From CAZOWW01 sp964583765 (GTDB lineage: Bacteria; Actinomycetota; Actinomycetes; Actinomycetales; Kineosporiaceae), in assembly GCA_964583765.1 (NCBI GenBank), contig CAZOWW010000015.1:1-60379 (forward strand): DNA of 60,379 bases, given 5' to 3'. Numbering within the stretch: the stretch's first letter is position 1; every line of letters starts with the position of its first letter. The notes under the pieces were generated by a model that did no database searches, was not told where the DNA came from, and was given only the letters and a program-made list of their open reading frames with translations. A program made the translations under genes and the position numbers. Positions 7,581 to 17,094 of this stretch are shown piece after piece.

Positions 7581-8582
7581 CTCGGCGAAGGCCCCGAGGG
7601 CGTCCTTGGCCACCCCGGACGGCAGCGGCGCCAGCACGGCGACCGCGTCCTCCGCCCAGTCACGCGCCTGCCTCCGGGTGGCCGCGGTGGCCGGGTGCTC
7701 CCGCAGCAGGGCCACGGCCCGGGCCAGGTCCTCGTCGGCGCTCAGGTCGACGTCCAGGGCCTCCAGCACGGCCAGGGACGCCCGGTCGCCCTGCTCGGCG
7801 GCCTGGCGTCGCGCGAGCAGCACGGGCAGGGTCACGACGCCCTCCCGCAGATCGGTGCCCGGGGTCTTGCCGGAGGTGCCGCGGTCGCTGGTCAGATCGA
7901 TCACGTCGTCCGCGAGCTGGAAGGCGACCCCCACCTTCTCGCCGTACTGCACGAGCACGTCCTGGATCTCCTGCGAGCAGCCGCCGAACATCGCTCCGAA
8001 ACGTGCCGCGGTGGCGATCAGCGAGCCCGTCTTGTCCGCGAGCACCTGCACGTAGTGGGACACGGCGTCCTCGCCGTCGGCCGGACCGACGGTCTCGTGC
8101 AGCTGGCCCAGGCACAGGCGTTCGAAGGTGCGGGCCTGGATCCGCACCGCCTCCGGGCCCAGGCCCGCGACGATCCGCGAGGCCCGCGCGAAGAGCAGAT
8201 CCCCGGTGAGGATGGCCACCGAGTTGCCCCAGACCTCATGCGCGGACGGCGCCCCCCGGCGCACGGGGGCCGAGTCCATCACGTCGTCGTGGTACAGGCT
8301 CGCCAGGTGGGTGAGCTCCACGACGACGGCGGCGTCCAGCACCTCCGCGCGCTCGGGGTCACCGAGGTGGCTGGCGAGCAGCGTGAGCAACGGGCGCACG
8401 CGCTTGCCACCGGCCTCGACCAGGTGCCGCGAGGTGCTGTCGGCGAGCGGGTCCCGGGAGGCCACGGCCTCCCGGAGCCGGTTCTCGACGAGGGCGAGCC
8501 TGCGACGCAACGTCGCGTCGATCTCGGGTACGGCCAGGGCCAAGGCCGCGTCGACGGCTGGAGCCTCGGGAACCGGGTTCAC
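7557..8582 (-). CDS. Long-chain polyprenyl diphosphate synthase
   Basis: The 341-residue product is a trans-prenyltransferase. It has GGKRVRPLLTLLASH at about 60-74, the first Asp-rich motif in LYHDDVMDSAPVRRG, the FARASRIV and DKTGSLIATA segments, and the second Asp-rich motif in FQLADDVIDLTSD. It condenses isopentenyl diphosphate with an allylic primer to make the C35-C50 side chain of menaquinone. The start is a GTG at 8582, 7 bases after the nuoN stop, so it is the last gene of the nuo transcript. This is a common actinobacterial arrangement linking quinone tail supply to complex I. The chain length cannot be read from sequence alone. Confidence 0.9.
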   Translation of the reverse strand: MNPVPEAPAVDAALALAVPEIDATLRRRLALVENRLREAVASRDPLADSTSRHLVEAGGKRVRPLLTLLASHLGDPERAEVLDAAVVVELTHLASLYHDDVMDSAPVRRGAPSAHEVWGNSVAILTGDLLFARASRIVAGLGPEAVRIQARTFERLCLGQLHETVGPADGEDAVSHYVQVLADKTGSLIATAARFGAMFGGCSQEIQDVLVQYGEKVGVAFQLADDVIDLTSDRGTSGKTPGTDLREGVVTLPVLLARRQAAEQGDRASLAVLEALDVDLSADEDLARAVALLREHPATAATRRQARDWAEDAVAVLAPLPSGVAKDALGAFAEAVVARAS

Positions 8583-8589
8583 GTACGGA

Positions 8590-10203
8590 TCACGGCAGGA
8601 AGGTCGCGGACTGCCCGGCCAGGTGCAGGACCAGGCTCGGGAACACGCCGAGGACGAGGGTCGCCAACACCGCGATGGAGAGCGCGGACAGCCGCAGCAC
8701 ACCCGGGAAGACCACGGTGGGCGAGGACTCGGTCGATTCCCCGAAGTACATCAACACGATCACCCGCACATAGAAGAACGCGGCCGCGACGCTGGCCAGC
8801 ACACCCACGACGACCAAAGGCACGGCTCCCCGACTCATCCCGAACATCGGCCCCACATGGCCGAGCGCGGCCGAGAACACAGCGTACTTGCCGATGAATC
8901 CACTGGTCAGGGGGATGCCCGCGAAGGCGAGCAGGAACAGCGTGAACGCCGCCGCCGTCCAGGGGTTGCGCCGTCCCAGCCCTTGCCACTCGGACAGGTG
9001 CGTGGCCTCACCGCCGACGCCGCCGTCCGGGGCCCCCGAACGCACCAGGGTGATCAGGGTGAACGCACCGATGGTGGTGAACCCGTAGGCGACCAGGTAG
9101 AACAGCACGCTCTGCAGGCCCGTGCGGTCCATCGCGACGATGCCGACGAGCAGGAACCCGGCGTGCGCGATCGAGGAGTAGGCGAGCATCCGCTTCACGT
9201 CCGCCTGGACGATCGCGACCACCGAGCCGACGATCATGGTCAGGATCGCGACCAGCATCATGCTCGGCTGCCAGTTCCAGCGCAGGCCGCGCAGCGCGAC
9301 GTAGACCAGGCGCAGCAGGGCGCCGAATGCGGCCACCTTGGTGCAGGCGGCCATGAACCCGGTGATCGGGGTGGGGGCGCCCTGGTAGACGTCCGGCGTC
9401 CAGTTGTGGAAGGGCGCCGCGCCCACCTTGAAGAGGAGTCCGACGAGGACGAGGCCGGCCCCGGCCAGGAGCAGTCCCTCCTGCCCCAGCGCGGCGGGCG
9501 GGGTGCTCGTACCGCCGATCACCTCGGCGATCGTGGTGAACCGCACGGAGCCCGCGTAGCCGTAGAGCAGGGCCGCGCCGTACAGGAAGAACGCCGAGGA
9601 GAAGGCCCCGAGCAGGAAGTACTTGAGCGAGGCCTCCTGGGAGAGCAGCCGCCGGCGCCGGGCGAGCCCGCAGAGCAGGTACAGCGGCAGGGAGAGCACC
9701 TCGAGGCCGACGAACATGGTGAGCAGGTCACCGGCGGCCGGGAAGACCAGCATGCCGCCGACGGAGAACATGAGCAACGGGAAGATCTCCGCCTGCACGA
9801 GCCCGGCCTGCCGGGCCGCCCGCTCGTCCGGAGAACCGGGCACCGCTGATCCCTGGGGCGTGAACGACCCGCCGGTGACGGCGTCCCGCTCGGCGACCGT
9901 CATCAGGCTCAGCAGCGCCAGGGCGAGCACGGTGCCCTGCAGGAACAGCGTGGGCTTGTCGATCACCACCGCGCCGGCCAGGGTGCTGTGCGCCTTGTGG
10001 CCGCCCAGGGCGTAGGCGATCACGAACCCGAGGGCCGTCGCGAGGCCGAGACCGGCCACGGCGACCTGGCTCCACCAGCGGAACCGGCGGGCGACGAAGG
10101 CCTCGACGAGCACCCCGAGCACCGCGGCGCCGAAGACGACCAGCATCGGGGTGACGGCGAGGTAGTCGACCTTCGGCGCGCTCACCGTGGCTGCCGTGAT
10201 CAC
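8590..10203 (-). CDS. nuoN: NADH-quinone oxidoreductase subunit N
   Basis: NuoN is one of three antiporter-like proton-pumping subunits of complex I. The 537-residue product has about 14 membrane helices, including LVIVGLLFKVGAAPFHNWTP (with the conserved lysine), DVYQGAPTPITGFMA and the SSIAHAGFLLVGI segment typical of NuoN. The GTG start shares four bases with the nuoM stop (GTGA). The open frame upstream of 10203 lies inside nuoM and is discarded. Polyprenyl synthase follows after 7 bases. Confidence 0.95.
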   Translation of the reverse strand: MITAATVSAPKVDYLAVTPMLVVFGAAVLGVLVEAFVARRFRWWSQVAVAGLGLATALGFVIAYALGGHKAHSTLAGAVVIDKPTLFLQGTVLALALLSLMTVAERDAVTGGSFTPQGSAVPGSPDERAARQAGLVQAEIFPLLMFSVGGMLVFPAAGDLLTMFVGLEVLSLPLYLLCGLARRRRLLSQEASLKYFLLGAFSSAFFLYGAALLYGYAGSVRFTTIAEVIGGTSTPPAALGQEGLLLAGAGLVLVGLLFKVGAAPFHNWTPDVYQGAPTPITGFMAACTKVAAFGALLRLVYVALRGLRWNWQPSMMLVAILTMIVGSVVAIVQADVKRMLAYSSIAHAGFLLVGIVAMDRTGLQSVLFYLVAYGFTTIGAFTLITLVRSGAPDGGVGGEATHLSEWQGLGRRNPWTAAAFTLFLLAFAGIPLTSGFIGKYAVFSAALGHVGPMFGMSRGAVPLVVVGVLASVAAAFFYVRVIVLMYFGESTESSPTVVFPGVLRLSALSIAVLATLVLGVFPSLVLHLAGQSATFLP

Positions 10204-11753
10204 TTGCTGCCTCCCGTCGGCGAGGTGCCCACCAGGACCGGCTCGGTGGGCCCGGGGTCGTGCACGTGGACCTGGTCGAGGGTGCGGCTCACCGCGGGGT
10301 TCAGCACGTCCAGGACCGGCTTGGGGTAGACCCCGAGGGCGATGATCACCGCGATCAGCGGGGCGACCACCCAGATCTCCCGGGCGGACAGGTCCCGCCA
10401 GCCGGCCGCGTACTCCTTGACCGGACCGGTGAACATCCGCTGGTAGGTGAGCAGGATGTACAGGGCGGCGAGCACCAGGCCGAGCGTGGCCACCGCGGCC
10501 GGGCCCGGGTACCGCTGGTAGCTGCCGGCCAGCACCAGGAACTCGCTCACGAAACTCGACATGCCCGGCAGGGCCAGGCTGGACAGACCGGCGAGCAGGA
10601 ACGCCCCGGCCAGGAGCGGGGTGCTGCGCTGCAGCCCGCCGAAGTCCTCGATCCGCCGGCTCCCCCGCCGGGAGATCAGCATGCCGGCGACCAGGAACAG
10701 CGCCGCGGTGGAGAACCCGTGGTTCACCATGTAGAGCACGGCCCCGTTCTGGCCGGGGCTGGTCATGGCGAACACCCCGAGCACGATGAGCCCGAAGTGG
10801 GACACCGAGGTGTAGGCGATCAGGCGCATCAGATCGCTCTGCCCGATCGCGAGCAACGCCCCGTAGATCACCGAGACGACCGCGAGCACCACGATCACCG
10901 GCACCGCCCACTTACTGGCGTGCGGGAAGAGCGGCAGGCAGAACACGAGCATCCCGTAGGTGCCGACCTTGTCCAGCACGCCCACGAGCAGCACCGCCAC
11001 CCCGGGCGGGGCCTCGGCCGCGGCGTCCGGGAGCCAGGTGTGCACGGGCCACATGGGCGCCTTCACCGCGAAGGCGAAGAAGAAGCCGGCGAACATCCAG
11101 TTCTCCGCCCACCGCGAGGCGAAGTGGATGCCGGTCAGGGAGCTGAGCAGGAAGCCGTCCTTGCCGCCGGGACCGGCCACGTACAGGCCGATCAGCGCGA
11201 CCAGCATGACCAGGCCGCCGAGCAGCGAGTAGAGCAGGAACTTCACCGCCGCGTAGCGCCGCTGCTCCCCGCCGAAGATGCCGATCAGGAAGTAGACCGG
11301 GATCAGCATCGCCTCGAAGAACACGTAGAACAGGAACAGGTCCCGGGCCGTGAAGACCCCGACCATGAAGGTCTCCAGCACCAGCACCAGGACGAAGAAC
11401 TGCGGGGCCCGGGCGTCCTCGACCGCCTTCCAGCTGGCGAGCACGCAGATCGGCACGAGCACCGCGGAGAGCACGAGCATGGCAAGCGCGATGCCGTCCA
11501 CCCCGAGGGCGTAACTGACCCCGAGTTCCGGGATCCAGTGGGCGTGCTCGGTGAACTGGTAGCTGCCCGCCTGGTGGGTGTGGAACCGCAGCACGAGGGC
11601 GACGACCAGGCCCAGGGTCACGAGCGAGAAGGCCAGGGCGAGCGGACGGGCCAGGGCGCGGCGTCCGGCCAGCGGCGGCAGCAGCAGGAGCAGGACGAAC
11701 AGGGCACCGACCAGCGGCAGCGCGCCGATCGTGGTCAGCCAGGGGAAGTCCAT
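10200..11753 (-). CDS. nuoM: NADH-quinone oxidoreductase subunit M
   Basis: NuoM is a proton-pumping antiporter-like subunit of the complex I membrane arm. About 14 hydrophobic segments are visible. LPDAAAEAPPGVAVLLVGVL and KVGTYGMLVFCLPLFP contain the conserved lysine region, and LIAYTSVSHFGLIVLGVF is a quinone-site antiporter motif. The ATG at 11753 is preferred over the adjacent GTG at 11756 because of its spacing to an AGAGG box. It overlaps nuoN by four bases and follows nuoL after a short gap. Confidence 0.95.
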   Translation of the reverse strand: MDFPWLTTIGALPLVGALFVLLLLLPPLAGRRALARPLALAFSLVTLGLVVALVLRFHTHQAGSYQFTEHAHWIPELGVSYALGVDGIALAMLVLSAVLVPICVLASWKAVEDARAPQFFVLVLVLETFMVGVFTARDLFLFYVFFEAMLIPVYFLIGIFGGEQRRYAAVKFLLYSLLGGLVMLVALIGLYVAGPGGKDGFLLSSLTGIHFASRWAENWMFAGFFFAFAVKAPMWPVHTWLPDAAAEAPPGVAVLLVGVLDKVGTYGMLVFCLPLFPHASKWAVPVIVVLAVVSVIYGALLAIGQSDLMRLIAYTSVSHFGLIVLGVFAMTSPGQNGAVLYMVNHGFSTAALFLVAGMLISRRGSRRIEDFGGLQRSTPLLAGAFLLAGLSSLALPGMSSFVSEFLVLAGSYQRYPGPAAVATLGLVLAALYILLTYQRMFTGPVKEYAAGWRDLSAREIWVVAPLIAVIIALGVYPKPVLDVLNPAVSRTLDQVHVHDPGPTEPVLVGTSPTGGSK

Positions 11754-11762
11754 CACTACCTC

Positions 11763-13766
11763 TCAGATCCGCACGGCGAGCGCGAGCACGCCGAGCGTGA
11801 CAGCCAGGGCGCCGGCCAGCATGGACGCCGCGTAGGACCGAACGAAGCCTGGTTGCCAGCGCCGCAACCGGCCGCCGAGGCCTCCCACGAGCGCGGCGAT
11901 CCCGCCGACGGCACCGTCGACCCCGCGGTTGTCCACGAAGACCAGCGACCGGGTGAGGTACTGGCCGGGGAGCATGAGGGCGATCTCGTTGACGTCGTCC
12001 TGGAACAGGTCCCGCCGGGCGGCCTGCACCAGCAGCGACCCCGCCGGCGCCACCGTGGGCACGGGCCGGGTCGCGTACTGCCGCCAGGCCAGGGCGGCAC
12101 CGACGGCCACGAGGGCCAGGGTGAGCCAGGGCAGCACCGCACTGGAGATCACCGGGGGCTTCTCCGCGCCCGCGCCCGTGACCGGTTCCAGCCAGTGACG
12201 GAAGGTGTCCCCGGCGGCGAGCAGGACGCCGAGGCCGGCCGAACCGAGCGCGAGCACCACCATGGGCACGGTCATGAGCAGCGGCGACTCGTGCGGGCGC
12301 GCGTCCTCGGTCCACCGGCTGCGACCGTGGAAGGTCAGGAAGAACAGCCGGGACATGTAGAAGGCGGTGAGCCCGGCGCCGAGCAGGGCGACCCCGCCGA
12401 ACAGCCAGGGGCGGGCGCCGTCCCCGGTGGCGAAGGCGGTCTCGATGATCTTGTCCTTGCTCCAGAAGCCGGAGAAGGGCGGGACGCCGAGGATGGCCAG
12501 CCAGCCGAGCCCGAAGGTCGCCCAGGTCACCACCAGCGTGCTGCGCAGACCGCCGTAGCGACGCATGTCCACGGAGTCGTTCATGCCGTGCATCACCGAA
12601 CCGGCGCCCAGGAACATGCCGGCCTTGAAGAAGCCGTGCGTGAGCAGGTGGAAGATCGCGAAGACGTAGCCGACCGGACCGAGCCCGGCGGCGAGCATCA
12701 TGTAGCCGATCTGGGACATGGTCGAGGCGGCCAGGGCCTTCTTGATGTCGTCCTTCGCGCAGCCGACGACGGCCCCGAAGACCAGGGTCACCGCGCCGAC
12801 GATCACCACGAGCAGCTGGGCGGTGGGGGCGTGCTGGTAGACCGGGCCGCTGCGCACCACCAGGTAGACCCCGGCGGTGACCATGGTCGCCGCGTGGATC
12901 AGGGCCGAGACCGGGGTGGGACCGGCCATCGCGTCCCCCAGCCAGGACTGCAACGGGAACTGGGCGGACTTTCCGCAGGCACCGAGCAGCAGGGCCAGGC
13001 CGATCCCGGTGAGCAGTCCCTGGGAGGCGTGCCCGGTCGCCGGCAGGACGTCGCGGAAGGCCAGGGAGCCGAAGCCGGCGAAGATCGCCATCATGGCCAG
13101 GGAGAGGCCGATGTCACCCACCCGGTTCGCCACGAAGGCCTTCTTGGCCGCCGCCGCGTAGGCCGGGTTGTGGTTCCAGAAGCCGATCAGCAGGTACGAG
13201 GCCAGGCCCACACCCTCCCAGCCGACGAAGAGCAGCAGGTAGGAGTCCGCGAGCACGAGCAGGAGCATCGAGGCCACGAAGAAGTTCAGGTACGCGAAGA
13301 ACCGGCGCCGGTCCGGGTCGTGCGCCATGTAGGCGACCGAGTAGACGTGGATCAGCGAGCCCACGAAGGTGACCAGCAGGACGAAGGAGACGGAGAGCGG
13401 GTCGAGCAGCAGTCCGGCGTCGGTGTGGAAGCTGCCCGCCGGCACCCAGGTGAACAGGTGCAGGTCGCGGGAGCGCTCGGCGGCCGGGTGATGCTGCAGG
13501 GAGAAGAAGAGCAGGGCGCCCCAGACGAAGGCCGCCCAGGATGCGGCGACCGCCAGCCAGTGCCCCCAACGGTCGGTGCGGCGACCGCCGAGCAGGAGCA
13601 CCGCGGCCCCGGCCAGCGGAAACGCCACGAGCAGCCACGCCCAGGTCTCGACCGTGCCGCTGGCGGTGGACCCGCCGATCGTCGAGGTCTCGATCACGTG
13701 CGCCACACCGGTCCGGGCCGCGGCCACGAGACCGCCGGCCGGGAGCGCCGCAGACAGGACAGTCAC
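11763..13766 (-). CDS. nuoL: NADH-quinone oxidoreductase subunit L
   Basis: NuoL is the distal proton-pumping subunit, with the long amphipathic lateral helix at its C-terminus. The 667-residue product contains FVGWEGVGLASYLLIGFW, KSAQFPLQSWLGDAMAGPTP (conserved Lys and Trp) and SALIHAATMVTAGVYLVVRS. It also has ALAASTMSQIGYMMLAAGLG and a C-terminal hydrophobic stretch, all in family order. The start is a GTG at 13766. Length and motifs are complete. Confidence 0.95.
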   Translation of the reverse strand: MTVLSAALPAGGLVAAARTGVAHVIETSTIGGSTASGTVETWAWLLVAFPLAGAAVLLLGGRRTDRWGHWLAVAASWAAFVWGALLFFSLQHHPAAERSRDLHLFTWVPAGSFHTDAGLLLDPLSVSFVLLVTFVGSLIHVYSVAYMAHDPDRRRFFAYLNFFVASMLLLVLADSYLLLFVGWEGVGLASYLLIGFWNHNPAYAAAAKKAFVANRVGDIGLSLAMMAIFAGFGSLAFRDVLPATGHASQGLLTGIGLALLLGACGKSAQFPLQSWLGDAMAGPTPVSALIHAATMVTAGVYLVVRSGPVYQHAPTAQLLVVIVGAVTLVFGAVVGCAKDDIKKALAASTMSQIGYMMLAAGLGPVGYVFAIFHLLTHGFFKAGMFLGAGSVMHGMNDSVDMRRYGGLRSTLVVTWATFGLGWLAILGVPPFSGFWSKDKIIETAFATGDGARPWLFGGVALLGAGLTAFYMSRLFFLTFHGRSRWTEDARPHESPLLMTVPMVVLALGSAGLGVLLAAGDTFRHWLEPVTGAGAEKPPVISSAVLPWLTLALVAVGAALAWRQYATRPVPTVAPAGSLLVQAARRDLFQDDVNEIALMLPGQYLTRSLVFVDNRGVDGAVGGIAALVGGLGGRLRRWQPGFVRSYAASMLAGALAVTLGVLALAVRI

Positions 13767-13777
13767 CGATCCGCCTC

Positions 13778-14077
13778 TCAGTACTTCAGCAGGTTCACGT
13801 CGTCCACCGATGCGGTCCGTCTGGTCCGGAAGATCGCCACGATGATCGCGAGCCCCACGACGACCTCGGCCGCGGCCACCAGCATCACGAACAGGGCGAT
13901 GACCTGTCCGTCCAGGTTGCCCCGCAGGCGGGCGAAGGTGATGAAGGCGAGGTTCGCGGCGTTGAGCATGAGCTCGATCCCCAGGAACACGATGATCGCG
14001 TTACGGCGCACGAGCACCGTGGTGGCACCCACCGCGAACAGCACCGACGACAGGTAGAGCCAGTAGTAGGCGTTCAC
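13778..14077 (-). CDS. nuoK: NADH-quinone oxidoreductase subunit K
   Basis: NuoK is a three-helix membrane subunit at the junction of the peripheral and membrane arms. The 99-residue product begins MNAYYWLYLSSVLFAVGATT, contains the conserved glutamate segment IVFLGIELMLNAANLAF and ends in a polar tail (RRTASVDDVNLLKY). The GTG start shares four bases with the nuoJ stop. Confidence 0.95.
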   Translation of the reverse strand: MNAYYWLYLSSVLFAVGATTVLVRRNAIIVFLGIELMLNAANLAFITFARLRGNLDGQVIALFVMLVAAAEVVVGLAIIVAIFRTRRTASVDDVNLLKY

Positions 14078-15012
14078 CGAGCGTCGCTCCCCTCGTCCTC
14101 GACCGACGTCCCGGGCTCACTGACGGGCAGTGCCTCGCCGTCCGGCGCAGCCCCGCCGTTGAGCACAGCCCCGCCGTTGAGCGCAGCCTCGCCGTCCGGT
14201 ACCGCCTCGCCGGGCACCGCGGTCATCGTCAGCGGCAGCCGCGCCTCGTCGGCGAGGGCCAGTACCTGCCCGCGGGCCCGCAGCACGCGCGAGACGGACA
14301 GTTCGCTCGGGGTACCGTCCGGCAGCAGCGCGGGGGTGTCCACCGAGTTGTGCCGGGCGAACACGCCGGGGGCCGGCATCGGGGCCTTGACCGCGCCGTC
14401 GCGGATCCGGCGACGGGCCAGCTCCGGCTGGCCGATCCGCGGGGTCAGCCGCTCGCGGTGCGCGAGGACCATGGCCCCCAGCGCGGCGGTGATCAGCAGG
14501 GCGCCGGTGAGCTCGAAGGCCCAGACGTAGGTGGTGAAGATCGAGTGCGCGAGGCCGGTGACATTGCCCGTGGTCCGGTTCAAGTGCGCCAGTCCCGTGG
14601 CCCGGGGATAGCTCGCCGACCCGATCACTCCGGTGAACAGGGTGACCGCGCCCAGCCCGAGGACGACGGCGGCCCAGCGCTGCCCGCGGATGGTCTCCAC
14701 CACCGAGTCGACCGACTGCACGCCGACCAGCATGATCACGAACAGGAAGATCATCATGACGGCGCCGGTGTACACGAAGACCTGCACGACGCCGACGAAC
14801 CAGGCCTGCTCGACCAGGTAGACCACACCCAGGCCGATCATCACCCCGGCCATGCCGATCGCCGCGTGCACGGCCTTCTTCGCGAAGAGCAGCGAGAGCG
14901 AGCCCAGCACCATGAGCGGGCCGAGCACCCAGAACAGCACCGCCTCACCGCTCCCGGTGTCCCGGGCGTGCGCGGCGGCCGCGGCCAGAGCGCCGGCGAG
15001 GGTCCCGCTCAC
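14074..15012 (-). CDS. nuoJ: NADH-quinone oxidoreductase subunit J, with long C-terminal tail
   Basis: The first ~190 residues are a normal NuoJ: five hydrophobic segments, including AVLFWVLGPLMVLGSLSLL, AIGMAGVMIGLGVVYL and VQVFVYTGAVMMIFLFVIML. After these the protein continues for about 120 residues that NuoJ does not need. They end in repeated DGEAALNGGAVLNGGAAPDG-like units, acidic and Gly/Ala-rich. The GTG start at 15012 overlaps the nuoI stop by four bases. The tail is probably cytoplasmic and disordered. Confidence 0.9.
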   Translation of the reverse strand: MSGTLAGALAAAAAHARDTGSGEAVLFWVLGPLMVLGSLSLLFAKKAVHAAIGMAGVMIGLGVVYLVEQAWFVGVVQVFVYTGAVMMIFLFVIMLVGVQSVDSVVETIRGQRWAAVVLGLGAVTLFTGVIGSASYPRATGLAHLNRTTGNVTGLAHSIFTTYVWAFELTGALLITAALGAMVLAHRERLTPRIGQPELARRRIRDGAVKAPMPAPGVFARHNSVDTPALLPDGTPSELSVSRVLRARGQVLALADEARLPLTMTAVPGEAVPDGEAALNGGAVLNGGAAPDGEALPVSEPGTSVEDEGSDAR

Positions 15013-15749
15013 GACCGCCCCCGGCCGGTACCACTCGCATCCGCGGCACCGGTCGTCCCGGAACCGGCGGGGCTTGCGCTCGTTCCGGAGGCCACAGTCG
15101 TCCCGGAACCGGCACTCGCCCCTGGACCAGCACTCGCCCCTGGACCAGCACTCGCCCCTGGACCAGCAGAGTCGGCGCCGCGGTGCTCCCGGGCCCAGGT
15201 CTCCTGCTCGGGCACCGCGCGGGTCACGGCCCCACGGTAGTAGTCCCGCTCCGTGGTGCCGGGCACCATCGGGTGCGGCGCCGCGACCATTCCCGCCTCC
15301 AGTTGCGCCAGCAGATCGGTCTTCTCGAAGATCAGCCCGGCCCGGCTGGGCCCGGCCAGCTCGTACTCGTTGGTCATGGTGAGGGCGCGCGTCGGGCAGG
15401 CCTCGATGCACAGCCCGCAGAAGATGCACCGCAGGTAGTTGATCTGGTAGACGCGGCCGTACCGCTCGCCGGGCGAGAACCGTTCCTCGTCCGTGTTGTC
15501 CGCGCCCTCGACGTAGATCGCGTCCGCGGGGCAGGCCCAGGCGCACAACTCGCAGCCGATGCACTTCTCCAGCCCGTCCGGATGCCGGTTGAGCTGGTGA
15601 CGGCCGTGGTAGCGCGGCTGCGGGGGCACCTTCTGCTCGGGGTACTGCTCGGTGACGGTGGGCCGGAACATCTCCCGGAACGTCACCCAGAACCCGGCGA
15701 GCCGGGCGCCCAACCCGACGGGTTCCTCGGACTGCGGCGACTCAGCCAC
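15009..15749 (-). CDS. nuoI: NADH-quinone oxidoreductase subunit I (two 4Fe-4S clusters)
   Basis: NuoI carries clusters N6a and N6b of the peripheral arm. Both ferredoxin motifs are intact: CIGCELCAWACPADAI and CIFCGLCIEACPTRAL. The 246-residue product starts at GTG 15749 and overlaps nuoH by eight bases. Residues after about 190 form a low-complexity tail of SAGPGA units, encoded by a DNA tandem repeat, followed by Gly/Ser/Thr-rich sequence. Bacterial NuoI proteins usually end before this, so the tail is an addition. Confidence 0.95.
   Translation of the reverse strand: MAESPQSEEPVGLGARLAGFWVTFREMFRPTVTEQYPEQKVPPQPRYHGRHQLNRHPDGLEKCIGCELCAWACPADAIYVEGADNTDEERFSPGERYGRVYQINYLRCIFCGLCIEACPTRALTMTNEYELAGPSRAGLIFEKTDLLAQLEAGMVAAPHPMVPGTTERDYYRGAVTRAVPEQETWAREHRGADSAGPGASAGPGASAGPGASAGSGTTVASGTSASPAGSGTTGAADASGTGRGRS
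15110..15166. repeat. Tandem 18-bp repeat in the 3' part of nuoI
   Basis: An 18-bp unit (CTCGCCCCTGGACCAGCA on the plus strand) is repeated about three times. It keeps frame and encodes the SAGPGA-type units of the NuoI tail. In-frame units and a non-conserved region suggest replication slippage tolerated in a disordered tail. Confidence 0.8.
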
Positions 15750-17094
15750 CCTGCACCTCCTCGACGATCGGACGGCCCGAGGTGCGCAACATCCGCTGCC
15801 CGGGCAGGGGCGGCACGGGGAACCCACCGGCGAACGGGTCGATCTCGGGTGGATCCTCGCCGGTGCCGGCCGCCGCGTCGGCGGCCTCGGGCCTGGCCCG
15901 ACTGCGCACGAGATCCCGGCCGAAGACGACCGCGACGAGGACCACGCAGAGCGGGATCAGCACCCACAGTCGCTGTGAGGTGGACAGGGTGGAGGAGCGC
16001 AGCTGCTCCCAGCCGGCCACGCCGAGCGTCCAGACCAGGCCCACCGGGATGAGCACCTTCCAGCCCAGGGACATGAACTGGTCGTATCGCAGGCGCGGCA
16101 GGGTGCCTCGCAGCCAGATGAACATGAACAGGAACAGCCACAGCTTGGCGACGAACCAGAGCAGCGGCCACCACCCGGCGTTCGCGTCGTGCCACAGGGA
16201 CAGCGGCCACGGCGCCCGCCAGCCGCCCAGGAACAGGGTGGTCGCGATGGCGGAGACCGTGACCATGTTGATGTACTCGGCGAGGAAGAACAGGGCGAAC
16301 TTCAGCGAGGAGTACTCGGTGTGGAAACCGCCGACGAGCTCGCCCTCGGCCTCGGGCAGGTCGAACGGTGCCCGGTTCGTCTCGCCGATCATCGCGAACA
16401 CGTAGATCCCGAAGGAGACCGGCAGGGTGAACGCGTTCCAGGACGGCCAGGAGAGCGCGTGCCCGAACAGGTGGGTGCCGAGCGGGATGGCATGCGCCTG
16501 GGCGCTGACGATGCCCGAGGTCGACATGGTGCCGGCGAGCAGGAAGACGCTGACCAACGCCAGCCCCATGGCGATCTCGTACGAGATCACCTGGGCCGAG
16601 GAACGGATGCCGCCCAGCAGGGGGTACGTGGACCCCGAGCTCCACCCGGCCAGCACGATGCCGTAGACGCCGACCGCGCCCACCGCGAGCACGAAGAGCA
16701 CCGCCACCGGCAGGTCGGTCAGCTGCAGGGCGGTGTGGATGTGCGTGAACGGCACGTGGGCGGTGGGGCCGAACGGGATCACCGCGAACGCGGTGAAGGC
16801 CGTGGTCACCGAGATGAGCGGGGCCAGGACGAACACCCAGCGGTCGGCGCCCGCAGGGATGATGTCCTCCTTGAGCGCCAGCTTGATGCCGTCGGCCAGG
16901 GACTGCAGCAGGCCGAACGGACCGAGCCGGTTGGGCCCGGGCCGCGACTGCATGCGCGCCACGACGCGGCGCTCGGCCCAGATCGCCAGAAGCGTGGTCA
17001 GCACCAGGAACACGAACACCAGCACTGCCTTGACCAGCATCACCCACACGGAGTCCTGGCTGAGCAGGGCCGTGGGATTCTCGGCTCGGAACAT
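15742..17094 (-). CDS. nuoH: NADH-quinone oxidoreductase subunit H
   Basis: NuoH forms the quinone entry chamber at the membrane end of the peripheral arm. The 450-residue product has eight or nine helices with the family signatures AERRVVARMQSRPGPNRLGP, FGLLQSLADGIKLALKEDI, the acidic loop NRAPFDLPEAEGELVGGFHT and FALFFLAEYINMV. It starts ATG at 17094, sharing bases with the nuoG stop, and has a polar C-terminal extension of some 60 residues. Confidence 0.95.
   Translation of the reverse strand: MFRAENPTALLSQDSVWVMLVKAVLVFVFLVLTTLLAIWAERRVVARMQSRPGPNRLGPFGLLQSLADGIKLALKEDIIPAGADRWVFVLAPLISVTTAFTAFAVIPFGPTAHVPFTHIHTALQLTDLPVAVLFVLAVGAVGVYGIVLAGWSSGSTYPLLGGIRSSAQVISYEIAMGLALVSVFLLAGTMSTSGIVSAQAHAIPLGTHLFGHALSWPSWNAFTLPVSFGIYVFAMIGETNRAPFDLPEAEGELVGGFHTEYSSLKFALFFLAEYINMVTVSAIATTLFLGGWRAPWPLSLWHDANAGWWPLLWFVAKLWLFLFMFIWLRGTLPRLRYDQFMSLGWKVLIPVGLVWTLGVAGWEQLRSSTLSTSQRLWVLIPLCVVLVAVVFGRDLVRSRARPEAADAAAGTGEDPPEIDPFAGGFPVPPLPGQRMLRTSGRPIVEEVQGG

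Noticed and set aside
10260..14057. A 1265-codon plus-strand open frame
   Set aside because: It is antisense to nuoM, nuoL and nuoK. The product is His/Gln/Gly/Arg-rich without motifs, the usual artefact of codon bias in high-GC genes.
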